NCBI GenBank assembly: GCA_965228775.1
Contig: OZ245840.1
Span: 2,170,001-2,234,000 of the forward strand
Direction of reading: 5' to 3'
DNA from: JANQMY01 sp965228775
GTDB taxonomy: Bacteria > Pseudomonadota > Alphaproteobacteria > JANQMY01
Length of the DNA stretch: 64,000 nt
Both the position numbers and the translations under genes were made by a program. Below, one piece after another: positions 1-8,464 of the stretch; position 1 is the first letter of the stretch; each line of letters starts with the position of its first letter. Below the pieces are notes generated by a model. The model ran no database searches and was not told the DNA's origin. It saw only the letters and a list, made by a program, of their open reading frames with translations.

Positions 1-79
1 CCACCGTGGCTTTGCCGATCCCGTCCGCCGCTCCGGTAACAACCGCGATTTTGCCGTTCAGTCTGTTTGATCCTGTCAT
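1..79 (-). CDS. Short-chain dehydrogenase/reductase, N-terminal fragment
   Basis: Only the first 26 codons lie in the window; the gene runs off the left edge. The reverse strand reads from an ATG at 79 into a beta strand and the glycine-rich nucleotide-binding motif TGAADGIG (about residues 15-22), which fits the TGxxxGIG motif of classical NAD(P)-dependent short-chain dehydrogenases. Substrate cannot be judged because the catalytic Tyr-Lys region is outside. It is transcribed divergently from the metallo-hydrolase gene that starts at 292. Confidence 0.75.
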   Translation of the reverse strand, partial: MTGSNRLNGKIAVVTGAADGIGKATV

Positions 80-291
80 GTGATAAGCCCCAATTGATTT
101 CGATGTCTAGAATTGGGCGCCATTCTGACGTCAATTCGAAACACGCGGAAGTCAAAAAAGCCTTTAGAATCCACAACCTGGAGCGGGTGTCGTGCACAAT
201 TTGACTTACGATACAAAGGCAAAGGTGGCACCGCATGTCAGTAAAACACAAAGGAATGGACCAAGGCGCCGGATTCGGGCTAAGGACAAGT

Positions 292-939
292 ATGAAAGCA
301 GTCATCATTCCCGTTACGCCCTTCCAACAGAACTGTTCCCTTTTGTGGGATGAAACAACCATGAAAGGCGCGCTGGTGGATCCGGGCGGCGACATTGACC
401 GGCTCTTATCCGTTGTCGATGAGAACGGTGTCACGCTGGAAAAGCTCCTGTTGACCCACGGGCATTTGGATCATGCAGGCGGCACAGCCGAACTTGCAGA
501 ACGGTTCAGCCTGCCCATAGAGGGCCCGCATATTGCCGACAAGTTCCTGCTGGACAGCCTTGCCGAACAGGGAGGGCGTTTTGGAATGACCTCTGCCCGG
601 CCTTGCACGCCGGACCGGTGGCTTGAAGGCGGAGACACGGTAACGGTCGGGTCGCTTACCTTACAGGTTCGCCATTGCCCGGGACATACGCCGGGGCATG
701 TGGTATTTTTCGATGAAACAGCGCGCCTTGCCACGGTCGGAGATGTGTTGTTTCAAGGCTCCATCGGCCGGTCCGATCTCCCGGGCGGGAATCACGATAC
801 ACTGATCCAGTCCATCCGAAACGAGCTATGGCCATTGGGCGACGACGTCACTTTCGTTCCTGGGCATGGCCCCCTATCGACGTTCGGTGCGGAGCGGAAG
901 ACAAATCCATTTTGTGCCGATGCGTTGTTCCAGAACTAA
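292..939 (+). CDS. MBL-fold metallo-hydrolase, YcbL type
   Basis: Predicted 215-residue cytoplasmic metallo-beta-lactamase-fold hydrolase of the small glyoxalase II-like (YcbL) group. The zinc motif THGHLDH is at about 55-61 (His56, His58, Asp60, His61), with further ligands in the CPGHTPGH, GDVLFQGSIGRSD and PGHGPLST segments. Length and order match E. coli YcbL closely, including the NPF near the C-terminus. An upstream in-frame ATG exists at 235, but the ATG at 292 begins the family's usual MKxxIIPVTPF start and follows AAGGAC. Family members hydrolyse thioesters such as S-lactoylglutathione; the physiological substrate here is unknown. Confidence 0.88.
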   Translation: MKAVIIPVTPFQQNCSLLWDETTMKGALVDPGGDIDRLLSVVDENGVTLEKLLLTHGHLDHAGGTAELAERFSLPIEGPHIADKFLLDSLAEQGGRFGMTSARPCTPDRWLEGGDTVTVGSLTLQVRHCPGHTPGHVVFFDETARLATVGDVLFQGSIGRSDLPGGNHDTLIQSIRNELWPLGDDVTFVPGHGPLSTFGAERKTNPFCADALFQN

Positions 940-962
940 GTTCACCGAAGAATAGATTTTCC

Positions 963-1541
963 ATGGTCGAAAAGTATCACATCAGCGCCGAAGAGCTTTT
1001 GGAGGATTCCTTTAAGCTCGGCGTGCAAATTTTGGATAGCGGTTTCAAGCCAACTTACATCATCGGCATTTGGCGCGGCGGTTCCCCACCCGGCATCGCC
1101 GTTCAGGAACTGCTGGATTTCTTCGGTGTCAGCGCCGACCACATCGCCATTCGTACGTCGTCCTATACCGGCATCGACGAGCGCAGCGACAATGTCCGCG
1201 TTCATGGCCTTCACTACATCATCGAAAATGCAAACGCAGAAGATGCATTGCTCATCGTTGACGATGTTTTCGATTCCGGGTCGAGCATTGCGGCCACCAT
1301 CGAACATATTCATCGCCTGTGCCGGCGAAACGCACCTCACGATATTCGTGTCGCCACTGTCTATTACAAGCCGCGAAAGAACATTACACAACGCGTTCCG
1401 GATTACTTCGTACACGAAACGGACAAGTGGCTTGTCTTCCCGCATGAACTTGCCGGCCTTACAGACGATGACATTCGCGCAAAGAAATCCGGTGGCGATG
1501 TCGTCCTCCAAAGACTGCTGAAGCGCGGCGAACAAAGCTAA
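963..1541 (+). CDS. Phosphoribosyltransferase family protein
   Basis: A 192-residue type I phosphoribosyltransferase. The PRPP-binding loop VDDVFDSGSS is at 99-108, preceded by IGIWRGGSPPG (about 34-44), which supplies the pyrophosphate-binding loop. The pattern resembles hypoxanthine/xanthine phosphoribosyltransferases but is not specific enough to name the base. An ATG at 963 follows the previous stop by 23 bp, so the two genes may be cotranscribed. A longer open frame back to 828 overlaps the hydrolase gene and is less likely. Confidence 0.8.
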   Translation: MVEKYHISAEELLEDSFKLGVQILDSGFKPTYIIGIWRGGSPPGIAVQELLDFFGVSADHIAIRTSSYTGIDERSDNVRVHGLHYIIENANAEDALLIVDDVFDSGSSIAATIEHIHRLCRRNAPHDIRVATVYYKPRKNITQRVPDYFVHETDKWLVFPHELAGLTDDDIRAKKSGGDVVLQRLLKRGEQS

Positions 1542-1703
1542 CACCCAAGATTTTCGGCTTCATCTGTGTACATATGTTCCGTTAGCAGCCCTATTCGGCG
1601 AGTGCTAGTAGATTAGCCTTGAGCCGTTAAGACTAATTTCAAATCCTTCTTGCGATCATTCCGTATATACCTCAAGATTATTTGCAGGCGATGGAGTGAA
1701 CGT

Positions 1704-1982
1704 ATGAAGAGTAGACATTCCCACGACCTTGAAATGAAACTGAAGGGGTACCTGCTGAGCACGGCGGAAATCCTGTATTGGATGCCGGATCACCCCAGCC
1801 TTCTGCAAACATTCGTCTGGCAGCATTACGATATTGCTCCTCAGTACCCGGAGCTTAAAAAGTTTCTCCATTTTTGGGAAACGAACATTGAAGGAAAACT
1901 GCATTCGGTGCGCGTGGCCCGGGACCGGCTCGTCAAGCCGGCCGATTTTTCCTCAATCGATATGGAATTGCGCCTTCATTGA
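1704..1982 (+). CDS. usg: Usg family protein
   Basis: A 92-residue protein of the alphaproteobacterial Usg family, whose function is unknown. The hallmark segments are present: LxGYxLxTAEILYxMPDHPxxLQTFVWQ (about 12-40), then a LxxFLxFW helix and an EGxLHSVRVAxxRLVKPA ending. The ATG at 1704 is preceded by GGAG at a good distance; an earlier in-frame start at 1650 would add residues not found in the family. It stands alone between two short gaps. Confidence 0.85.
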   Translation: MKSRHSHDLEMKLKGYLLSTAEILYWMPDHPSLLQTFVWQHYDIAPQYPELKKFLHFWETNIEGKLHSVRVARDRLVKPADFSSIDMELRLH

Positions 1983-2071
1983 GGCTGCGCTAGAAAAAAG
2001 GTCTTGATTCCCCGGTTCAAGCAACGCGCGGGCGCAGTCGCAATTGCGCCGAATCTGGAAGTTACGACCAC

Positions 2072-3109
2072 ATGGAGCAGCAGACAGCTTCCCTACTGAC
2101 CCGAAAGTTACCGGTTGGACGGTCCATCAGAATGGACCTGCCCTCTGACTGGGTTTCCGGCGAATGCGATGGGGAAAATGGCAAATGGTGGAGTGGCCCG
2201 CCGGGCGACCAACGACTGTCCCTGTTCGTCAACGAAGACATATTGGCAGGCGCCAGCACACCGACGCGCGGCAACAAAGACGCGCTGACGGCGGAAAATG
2301 CGCTCAGCACCATCAAGAATATTGCCAATCAACAAGAAGCCGCCTCGGAATTGAAGCACGCACGCACGGCGACCAGCGACGTGATCGCTTGGACGATGTT
2401 GTCGGATGAGTCCAACTACCGTGTACAGTCTCACATTTGGTATGTGATTGAAGATTTGGCAAGCCAGGTGGCGGTGCGGCGCTATGTGCTGGAAATGCCC
2501 GCGGAATACAAAGTTTATCCGCGCGTTCAAAAAATCATCGAGCTCATCTCGTCACAGATCGCCGACGAAATCATTGAGACGGACCTTTACAACGATCTCA
2601 ACTACGAAACACTTCGCGAACATTGTTTCGGAGACACCGTATCCTTCAATTTTCCCGAGGCTTGGAAGATCCGCCCCCGCGGGAAAACGGCTTGGGAGAT
2701 CAAAGACGGCAAGACCGATTGCGCGCTTTGGTTCACCTATCAAAGCGATGAAATTTCATTAGAAGATCTGAGCGGCGGCATTCGCTCTCTCTGTGAAAAG
2801 GAAGCCAAAGCCCTGGTCGCGCAAGCGGCAGATCAGTCTATTCGCTTCGTCATGCAGGATCGCGTTTTTCTGAAAGATGGTGCCATATTGCTGTGGGTCG
2901 AAGACGAAGCGATCGACCACACCGCAGACAGTCTTCAAGAAGCTCCCAAACGTATTTTTACTTGGCACTATATGAAGTTGGTCGGATCAACCTTGGTTCG
3001 CGCCACCTTCGCGTTCATGCTGCCGATCCCGTATTTGCAACTCCCAAAGTTTCGCAACCTTGTGCCGCTTCTTGCAAAACAAGTTCGTGACACCCGCTTC
3101 ACCGTCTAA
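2072..3109 (+). CDS. Uncharacterised protein with two similar halves
   Basis: A 345-residue protein with no signal peptide, membrane segment or family I recognise. It looks internally duplicated. Each half (about 13-170 and 178-345) opens with a hydrophobic strand plus P-x-x-W (MDLPSDW; FNFPEAW), has a Trp-rich stretch followed by a beta strand, and closes with an R-Y/A-x-x-x-MP...P....L..LI..Q pattern. The repeat is a judgement by eye. The flanking genes (usg, ParA-like) give no functional clue. The frame is open with good codon use, so the gene is probably real. Confidence 0.65.
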   Translation: MEQQTASLLTRKLPVGRSIRMDLPSDWVSGECDGENGKWWSGPPGDQRLSLFVNEDILAGASTPTRGNKDALTAENALSTIKNIANQQEAASELKHARTATSDVIAWTMLSDESNYRVQSHIWYVIEDLASQVAVRRYVLEMPAEYKVYPRVQKIIELISSQIADEIIETDLYNDLNYETLREHCFGDTVSFNFPEAWKIRPRGKTAWEIKDGKTDCALWFTYQSDEISLEDLSGGIRSLCEKEAKALVAQAADQSIRFVMQDRVFLKDGAILLWVEDEAIDHTADSLQEAPKRIFTWHYMKLVGSTLVRATFAFMLPIPYLQLPKFRNLVPLLAKQVRDTRFTV

Positions 3110-3350
3110 GCATTCGTTTTGGACTTGGATTGATCGGACAAGAAATACTGGCGGCAATTCTACAAAACCGCTAAAAGAACTGCGTTTTTCTTTAAGCACA
3201 TCTATTGTCATCGAAACTCTGCGCGTTAAACTTTGCCTGGTGATTCGCAACACCGTGACACCCGAGATTATTGGATAGAAGTCTCGCCTTACCGCGCCAG
3301 TTTTTGTGGTTAGGGCTCAGTATCTTATTTGTTAGTGAGGGCCGAGATTA

Positions 3351-4064
3351 ATGAAAGTGGTTGCATTTGCTTCTCAAAAAGGTGGCTCAGGCAAGACGAC
3401 CTTGGCCGGTCATGTCGCCGTTCAAGCCGAACTTGCCGGTGATGGCCCGGTTGCCTTGATTGACACGGATCCCCAGGGCAGCCTGTCTGACTGGTGGAAC
3501 GAACGCGCGGAAGAAACACCGGTTTTTGCGAAAACGACACCCGAACGGCTGAGCGAAGACCTCAACGCCATGCGGGAGATGGGCGTGCAGATGGTCATCA
3601 TCGATACACCGCCGGCCATCACCTCAACCATTGAGCATGTCATCGTCGAAGCGGATCTGGTTGTGATCCCCACTCGGCCGAGCCCGCATGATCTTCGGGC
3701 AGCCGGCGCGACGGTCGAGCTCTGTGAACGCATTGAAAGAAGCATCGTGTTCGCCATCAACGGCGCAACCCCTCGCGCGCGCATTACCACGGAAGCCGTG
3801 ATCGCCCTTTCTCAACACGGCGCTGTTGCGCCATCCATCGTTCACCAGCGCGTAGACTTTGCGTCAAGCATGATTGACGGCAGAACCGTCATGGAGCTTC
3901 CAGGACGCAGCCGGTCACCAAAAGAAATTGAAGCCATGTGGTCTTTCCTCAAGGAAGCCTTGGGGAAGCAACAATCGGCGCAACGCCTGCAGACTCATAG
4001 TCTGCAATCCACACTAAGTTCCCCTGCGATTAACCCCGGCATCATGGTCAAGGGGGCCGCATGA
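3351..4064 (+). CDS. ParA/MinD-like ATPase (orphan)
   Basis: A 237-residue deviant Walker A ATPase. KGGSGKTT is at 10-17, with both the signature lysine (Lys10) and Lys15; DTDPQGS (38-44) and the VIIDTPP switch (about 84-90) follow. This is a ParA-type protein without the N-terminal HTH of plasmid ParA, and no ParB or centromere-like repeat is seen nearby. Its stop overlaps the start of the downstream SPOR-domain gene by 4 bp (ATGA), indicating translational coupling. Members of this superfamily position chromosomes, protein clusters or division components; the target here is unknown. Confidence 0.85.
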   Translation: MKVVAFASQKGGSGKTTLAGHVAVQAELAGDGPVALIDTDPQGSLSDWWNERAEETPVFAKTTPERLSEDLNAMREMGVQMVIIDTPPAITSTIEHVIVEADLVVIPTRPSPHDLRAAGATVELCERIERSIVFAINGATPRARITTEAVIALSQHGAVAPSIVHQRVDFASSMIDGRTVMELPGRSRSPKEIEAMWSFLKEALGKQQSAQRLQTHSLQSTLSSPAINPGIMVKGAA

Positions 4065-5026
4065 CGAAACAGAGACCTGCTTCTTTGAACGGATCATTGC
4101 TCGTCAAAAAGGGGGAAGCAAAGCCCTCCGTGGCGGCTTCGACAGATCCGGTCGCAAAGAAGGTCTCTCGTTTTCCCGACCCTGAAACAATCGCCGAGTT
4201 GCCGTTAGTCAGCACGCCGCCGATCGGCGACCTCTATGGTAATGCGGACAAGGATGAGACTGAAAAACCGCTTGCGACGGCTGCACCTGCTGCGCGCAGC
4301 GAACCGACCGTTTCGGCTCCTGTCGACAAAGAACCGCAAGCACCAATTTCAACGCCAACCGTCCAACAGGAAGACCGTGTCGCACCGGCGGAAAATAGCG
4401 ATCCGGCGCCGGAACCCAGATTGGTGTTTCTGTTGCCAAGGCCTTCGTGGCGATTTGTGGTATCAGCCGTCTTGGCTGGCGTTATGGGCGTTTCTGCCTG
4501 GTATCTGATGAGCACCTCTGAAAATGAGGGCACTCAACGGCTTGCCAGCGTAGCTCCTGCTGACGAGGCGGCATCCGCTGCCACTGGCGAAAATCCGGGC
4601 GCAATCTCACCTCCGCCGTCTGGCATCAACAAACCTCATGCAGACGCGAAGACACCGGAAAACGCGGCCAATCCTGCGCCAGAGGCGACAAAACCGGCAG
4701 TGACCGCGGCAAAGCCACCGGTACCGTCTGCCAAGCCGAAGCCCAGCACTCCAGCCGCCACGGTAGCCAGCAGCTCACCGCAATATGCAATCCAGCTTCT
4801 GGCCACCAAATCCGCAGAGGCTGGCCGGGAAGCCTGGGCGCAGATTTCCAGCAAGCACAGCAACCAACTAGGTGGGTTGTCGCTAGACCTACAAACAGTG
4901 ACCCTTCAGGGCCGAGGCAAATTCGTCCGAGTAAGGGCTGGCCCTATTGACGGTAAGCAGGTTGCGATCAATCGCTGTAAAGCACTCAGCTCTGCCGGAC
5001 AGGACTGTCTTGTCGTCAAGTTCTAG
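4061..5026 (+). CDS. SPOR-domain single-pass membrane protein
   Basis: A 321-residue protein: a long, charged and Pro/Ala-rich cytoplasmic N-terminus (1-129), one membrane segment (about 131-150), a Pro/Ala/Lys-rich periplasmic linker, and a C-terminal SPOR domain (about 242-321) starting YAIQLLATKS and ending DCLVVKF. SPOR domains bind denuded glycan strands at the division septum, so a septal or cell-wall location is likely. Coupled by a 4-bp overlap to the ParA-like gene, suggesting that the ATPase may interact with its cytoplasmic N-terminal tail. That link is inference from gene order. Confidence 0.82.
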   Translation: MTKQRPASLNGSLLVKKGEAKPSVAASTDPVAKKVSRFPDPETIAELPLVSTPPIGDLYGNADKDETEKPLATAAPAARSEPTVSAPVDKEPQAPISTPTVQQEDRVAPAENSDPAPEPRLVFLLPRPSWRFVVSAVLAGVMGVSAWYLMSTSENEGTQRLASVAPADEAASAATGENPGAISPPPSGINKPHADAKTPENAANPAPEATKPAVTAAKPPVPSAKPKPSTPAATVASSSPQYAIQLLATKSAEAGREAWAQISSKHSNQLGGLSLDLQTVTLQGRGKFVRVRAGPIDGKQVAINRCKALSSAGQDCLVVKF

Positions 5027-5038
5027 AGCATTTACCGA

Positions 5039-5053
5039 TTAACCAATTGTTAA
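5039..5053. promoter_or_regulatory. CtrA-type binding site (TTAA-N7-TTAA)
   Basis: The sequence TTAACCAATTGTTAA is an exact TTAA-N7-TTAA match to the alphaproteobacterial CtrA consensus. It sits 45 bp before the ATG of the small membrane protein at 5098. An AATAAT at 5073-5078 lies at a suitable distance for a -10 element, so the site would overlap the -35 region as in activated CtrA promoters. Binding is inferred, not shown. Confidence 0.5.
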
Positions 5054-5097
5054 GGTTTCGCTTGGGTTAAGCGAATAATCGTGTTTATCGTGCGGCC

Positions 5098-5289
5098 ATG
5101 GATGAAAAGCCGCAAAAGACCAATCCCTTCGCGCCATCGCCCGCCCTAACAGGGTGCGCTGTGACGGCCATCATCATTCTGGGGATGGGCGATAATGTGG
5201 TCTGGTCAGTGCCGCTGGGCTTTATCGCCGGAGCGATTGCCACCTACGGATCATCCTTGTCGGCATACCACGAAAAAGAAGATCAGTAG
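5098..5289 (+). CDS. Small membrane protein
   Basis: A 63-residue protein with a short polar N-terminus, two hydrophobic stretches (about 16-32 and 36-51) separated by a short polar turn, and a charged C-terminus. No family recognised. The ATG at 5098 has no clear Shine-Dalgarno sequence, and the likely promoter (CtrA-type site at 5039 plus AATAAT at 5073) would give a very short leader. It ends 4 bp before the convergent motA gene. Probably real because of the promoter and membrane-like composition, but short. Confidence 0.5.
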   Translation: MDEKPQKTNPFAPSPALTGCAVTAIIILGMGDNVVWSVPLGFIAGAIATYGSSLSAYHEKEDQ

Positions 5290-5293
5290 CTTT

Positions 5294-6166
5294 TTAGCGC
5301 GCCTCTGGCGGCAGCTCATTTAGGGCCGTCTCAAGTTCCGCAAAAGATGGTTGCGCCCCGGACGGCACATTTCCCCGACCAATTTCCACAGAGACTTGGG
5401 CCGAGTTCCCGTGCAGATGGGCGACCAAGACATCGCGGATGATGGCGTAAAACAGCCCTTCCTCATCAGCAATCTGCTTCATACGGCTGGCGAACGGCCC
5501 CACAAAACCATATGCCAAAAACACGCCCAAGAACGTACCCACAAGAGCACTACCAATGAGCTTACCGAGTACTTCCGGTGGCTCGTTAATGGACGACATG
5601 GTCTTGATGATACCAAGCACGGCGGCCACAATCCCAAGCGCCGGCAACGCATCCGCCAAGTTCTGAACAGCTTCCGGGGGGCCGAGTGCTTCATGATGGT
5701 GTTTTTCAAGCTGCTTTTCCATGGAATCTTCGACCTGATGAGGGTCTTCCAGATTCATGGTCATCATGCGTAGTGTGTCGCAAATGAAATCGATCGCAAA
5801 ATGATCGGCAAGAATCTTCGGGTACTGACTAAAAATCGCACTTTCGGCTGGGTTTTCGATATGCGCTTCGACCGCAATCATACCTTTTGATTTCATCGTC
5901 TTGGTCAGCAGGAAAAGAAGACACAGGAGGTCCTGATAGTCTTGTGTTTTCCATTTTGGCCCAGCGAACATCTTCCCGAAGGTGCCACCGGTCTTACCAA
6001 GGATAGCGCCAGAGTTACCGATCAAAAATGCGCCAACGCCGGCGCCCATGATCATCATCATTTCCAACGGGGCCGCTTTGATGATCACATCCATCTTGCC
6101 GCCGGCCAGCAGATAGCCGCCGAACACCATGCCGAAAACGCAAACAATACCGATAATCTGAAACAT
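5294..6166 (-). CDS. motA: Flagellar motor stator protein MotA
   Basis: A 290-residue inner-membrane protein matching MotA in length and layout: two N-terminal membrane helices (about 1-22 and 34-51), a large cytoplasmic loop with charged residues, and two further helices (about 170-190 and 200-224) with the conserved prolines ALPALG (Pro175) and VGPF (Pro224). MotA with MotB forms the proton-driven stator of the flagellar motor. The ATG at 6166 starts the usual family N-terminus; an upstream start would add 14 atypical residues. No motB is adjacent; the upstream gene on the same strand is the Hpt-like protein. Confidence 0.92.
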   Translation of the reverse strand: MFQIIGIVCVFGMVFGGYLLAGGKMDVIIKAAPLEMMMIMGAGVGAFLIGNSGAILGKTGGTFGKMFAGPKWKTQDYQDLLCLLFLLTKTMKSKGMIAVEAHIENPAESAIFSQYPKILADHFAIDFICDTLRMMTMNLEDPHQVEDSMEKQLEKHHHEALGPPEAVQNLADALPALGIVAAVLGIIKTMSSINEPPEVLGKLIGSALVGTFLGVFLAYGFVGPFASRMKQIADEEGLFYAIIRDVLVAHLHGNSAQVSVEIGRGNVPSGAQPSFAELETALNELPPEAR

Positions 6167-6324
6167 AACTACGCGTGCCCGTCTGATACCCCACCCCGGC
6201 AAATGCATTTGGCGCCGGATGGTTAAGCGAGTATCGGGTTTTTTACTTAAAGATCGCTAAAACCAAATTGGAACACGTGTTTGAGAAAACTGAGGCGCGC
6301 TTTATGGTAAACGCTTGGTTAGCG

Positions 6325-6831
6325 TTAGCTCGCCTCGCGAAACTTGGCGATGACCGATTGAAGGCCCTTCTCCACTTGCAACGCAACGGCATCACCGTCA
6401 CCACACGTCGCTTGCGCGGCCAAAAGCGTATCCACATGCATACGGACAATATTGTGGACGATCGGCGAGGGATCGTTGAAATCGCCAAGGAAGTCCCACA
6501 GAGACTTTGAAACTCTGGTGATCAAATGAAACCCAAACGTACCGGAAATGCCGCGCAGTTCGTGGCTGATCGCCCGCGATTCCTCTATTACCTTGGCATC
6601 AAAGGGCTGCTTGTCCGCCGTCAACGCGTTTAGGCGCTTGATGTACTGGTCGATGATCCCTTCGAATTCTTCCGCCTGGCTGTCGATCGCGTCCTGGACA
6701 CGCACAAGCACATCGGGACCAAATGCACGCTTTGCAGCCTCAATGCCGCCAATTTTCTTCAATATGCGGTTGGGCAGACGAATTGTCCTCGCATTACCTG
6801 CCGGTTGTGATGCCGTTTGCCCTTGGGTCAT
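6325..6831 (-). CDS. Hpt-domain-like phosphotransfer protein
   Basis: A 168-residue, mostly helical soluble protein. The segment SHELRGISGTFGF (89-101) resembles the Hpt motif (H-x-L-K/R-G-x-x-x-x-x-G) with His90 as the candidate phosphorylated residue. The rest consists of amphipathic helices as expected for a four-helix Hpt bundle plus an N-terminal extension. Located upstream of motA on the same strand with a 158-bp gap, so a link to motility or chemotaxis signalling is plausible. No kinase or receiver domain is attached. The Hpt call rests on one motif. Confidence 0.6.
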   Translation of the reverse strand: MTQGQTASQPAGNARTIRLPNRILKKIGGIEAAKRAFGPDVLVRVQDAIDSQAEEFEGIIDQYIKRLNALTADKQPFDAKVIEESRAISHELRGISGTFGFHLITRVSKSLWDFLGDFNDPSPIVHNIVRMHVDTLLAAQATCGDGDAVALQVEKGLQSVIAKFREAS

Positions 6832-7042
6832 TACGCCGCCCTACTGGTCCGACAGAAAGCGAACCTAACTTTGTTGATCAATCGTGGTACATGGTTGACG
6901 TTCTTTAACTGTTTGAACGCCGCAAACCTAATTGGCGACACACTAACCAAGGGAACGTGTATTGAGCGTTAAGATAGTAACACGAAACAATAATATCGAT
7001 TAAGAAGACCCACCGAGAACCTTACAAGGCCACATCGCAAAA

Positions 7043-7516
7043 ATGACATCTCGCTTCTTACACCCTGTCCTTCGAACGGTCAGGATGGTCGAAAAAGCCT
7101 CATGGCGTGTTCGGCGCCCCCTTACCCTAGGCGTGCGCGCGATGATCCTTAACGAAAAGCAAGAATTTCTGCTCGTACGCCACACTTATATTGACGGCTG
7201 GTACTTTCCGGGCGGCGGCGTTGAAAAGGGGGAAAGCCTCGAATCCGCTGTCGCGCGTGAGCTTTCAGAAGAAGTCGGGGTTCGGCTGGAAGGGCCCCCT
7301 ACGCTCTTTGGCGCTTATACCTATCTCAGAGAATATAAATCCGACCACGTCATATTCTATGCAGCGGACCAATGGTCCATCACGCCTAACAAGAATATGG
7401 AGATTGCGGAGTTCGGGTTTTTCAGCCGACGCAATATCCCGGACGACACTTCCCCGGGAACGAAACGGCGCCTTGCCGAATATTTCGACAAGACGCCGCA
7501 ATCAGACATGTGGTAG
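7043..7516 (+). CDS. Nudix hydrolase
   Basis: A 157-residue Nudix-fold pyrophosphohydrolase. The box at 58-80 fits GX5EX7REUXEEXGU, with the REL SEE metal-binding glutamates. The preceding LLVRHTYIDGWYFPGGG is typical of this fold. Substrates vary widely in the family (NDP-sugars, ADP-ribose, oxidised nucleotides), and nothing here fixes which. Its 3' end faces the SDR gene at 7547, 30 bp away. Confidence 0.85.
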   Translation: MTSRFLHPVLRTVRMVEKASWRVRRPLTLGVRAMILNEKQEFLLVRHTYIDGWYFPGGGVEKGESLESAVARELSEEVGVRLEGPPTLFGAYTYLREYKSDHVIFYAADQWSITPNKNMEIAEFGFFSRRNIPDDTSPGTKRRLAEYFDKTPQSDMW

Positions 7517-7546
7517 CCACAACATTCTGTGGCTGTTGTAACGGGT

Positions 7547-8464
7547 CTAGACCGGTTCCCAACCAAACACGGATACCGTGGCCCCAAGATCCGTCATGCT
7601 CGGTTTCATCGCGGGCACGGCATGTTCAAGGATTGAGTCAACCGTCCATCCTTCCAGGCGGGCAAGACCCCGAACGGGCCGTGGCTGGCTCATCAGGAAG
7701 ATCTCATTGCCACGCACGGCAAATATCTGACCACTGACGTCTTTCGCATCGGGCGCACTCAGCGCGACGGCCGGGCCAGCGACTTGATCCGCCCGCATGG
7801 CGCGCTTCATCCGGTCAACACGAGCCGCCGACTGCTCGTCCTTCACTGGAATGGTGGCGATCATCCGCGTCCAGGCAAATGGAGCGATCACATTCGAGCG
7901 CACATTCTTCTGTGCCCCTTCCATCGCAATGATCTTGGAAAGACCAACAATCCCCATCTTTGCCGCCGCATAGTTGGCTTGACCAATGTTCCCGATCAAT
8001 CCTGAGGTGGAAGTGAACAGAACAAAAGAGCCCTCTTCCTGGCTACGGAAATGATTGATCGCCGCTTTCGTCACATTGTAAGACCCGTTGAGGTGCACAT
8101 TGATGACCGAGTGCCAGTCTTCGTCTTCCATTTTATGGAACATTTTATCCCGCAGAATCCCCGCCGGGCTGATCACCGAGTGCAGCCCGCCGAACGTGTC
8201 GAGCGCCTGCTCGACCATATTCTTGGCCCCGCTCATTTCCGCAACACTATCCGAGTTAGAGGCGGCCTCTCCACCCGCGTCGCGGATTTCCTGTGCCACC
8301 TCTTCAGCAGGACCCGCTTCCCCGGAATCTCCGCCGGCAACGGCACCGCCCAAATCATTAACGATCACTTTGGCGCCTTCTTTGGCGGCCAACAGAGCGC
8401 ATTCCCGGCCGATACCGCGCGCTGCGCCCGTTACCAAAACCACTTTTCCTTCCATGCGAGGCAT
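7547..8464 (-). CDS. SDR oxidoreductase, hydroxyacyl-CoA dehydrogenase-like
   Basis: A 305-residue short-chain dehydrogenase. The NAD(P) motif TGAARGIG is at 12-19, followed by the VNDLGGA segment typical of the dehydrogenase domain of multifunctional enzyme type 2 (3-hydroxyacyl-CoA dehydrogenase). The active-site region has SGLIGNIGQANYAAAK, giving the Tyr-x-x-x-Lys. A C-terminal extension beyond the usual 250 residues is present. The ATG at 8464 follows GGAGAG. Likely role: oxidation of hydroxyacyl-CoA or a related substrate in beta-oxidation; specificity is inferred. Confidence 0.82.
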   Translation of the reverse strand: MPRMEGKVVLVTGAARGIGRECALLAAKEGAKVIVNDLGGAVAGGDSGEAGPAEEVAQEIRDAGGEAASNSDSVAEMSGAKNMVEQALDTFGGLHSVISPAGILRDKMFHKMEDEDWHSVINVHLNGSYNVTKAAINHFRSQEEGSFVLFTSTSGLIGNIGQANYAAAKMGIVGLSKIIAMEGAQKNVRSNVIAPFAWTRMIATIPVKDEQSAARVDRMKRAMRADQVAGPAVALSAPDAKDVSGQIFAVRGNEIFLMSQPRPVRGLARLEGWTVDSILEHAVPAMKPSMTDLGATVSVFGWEPV

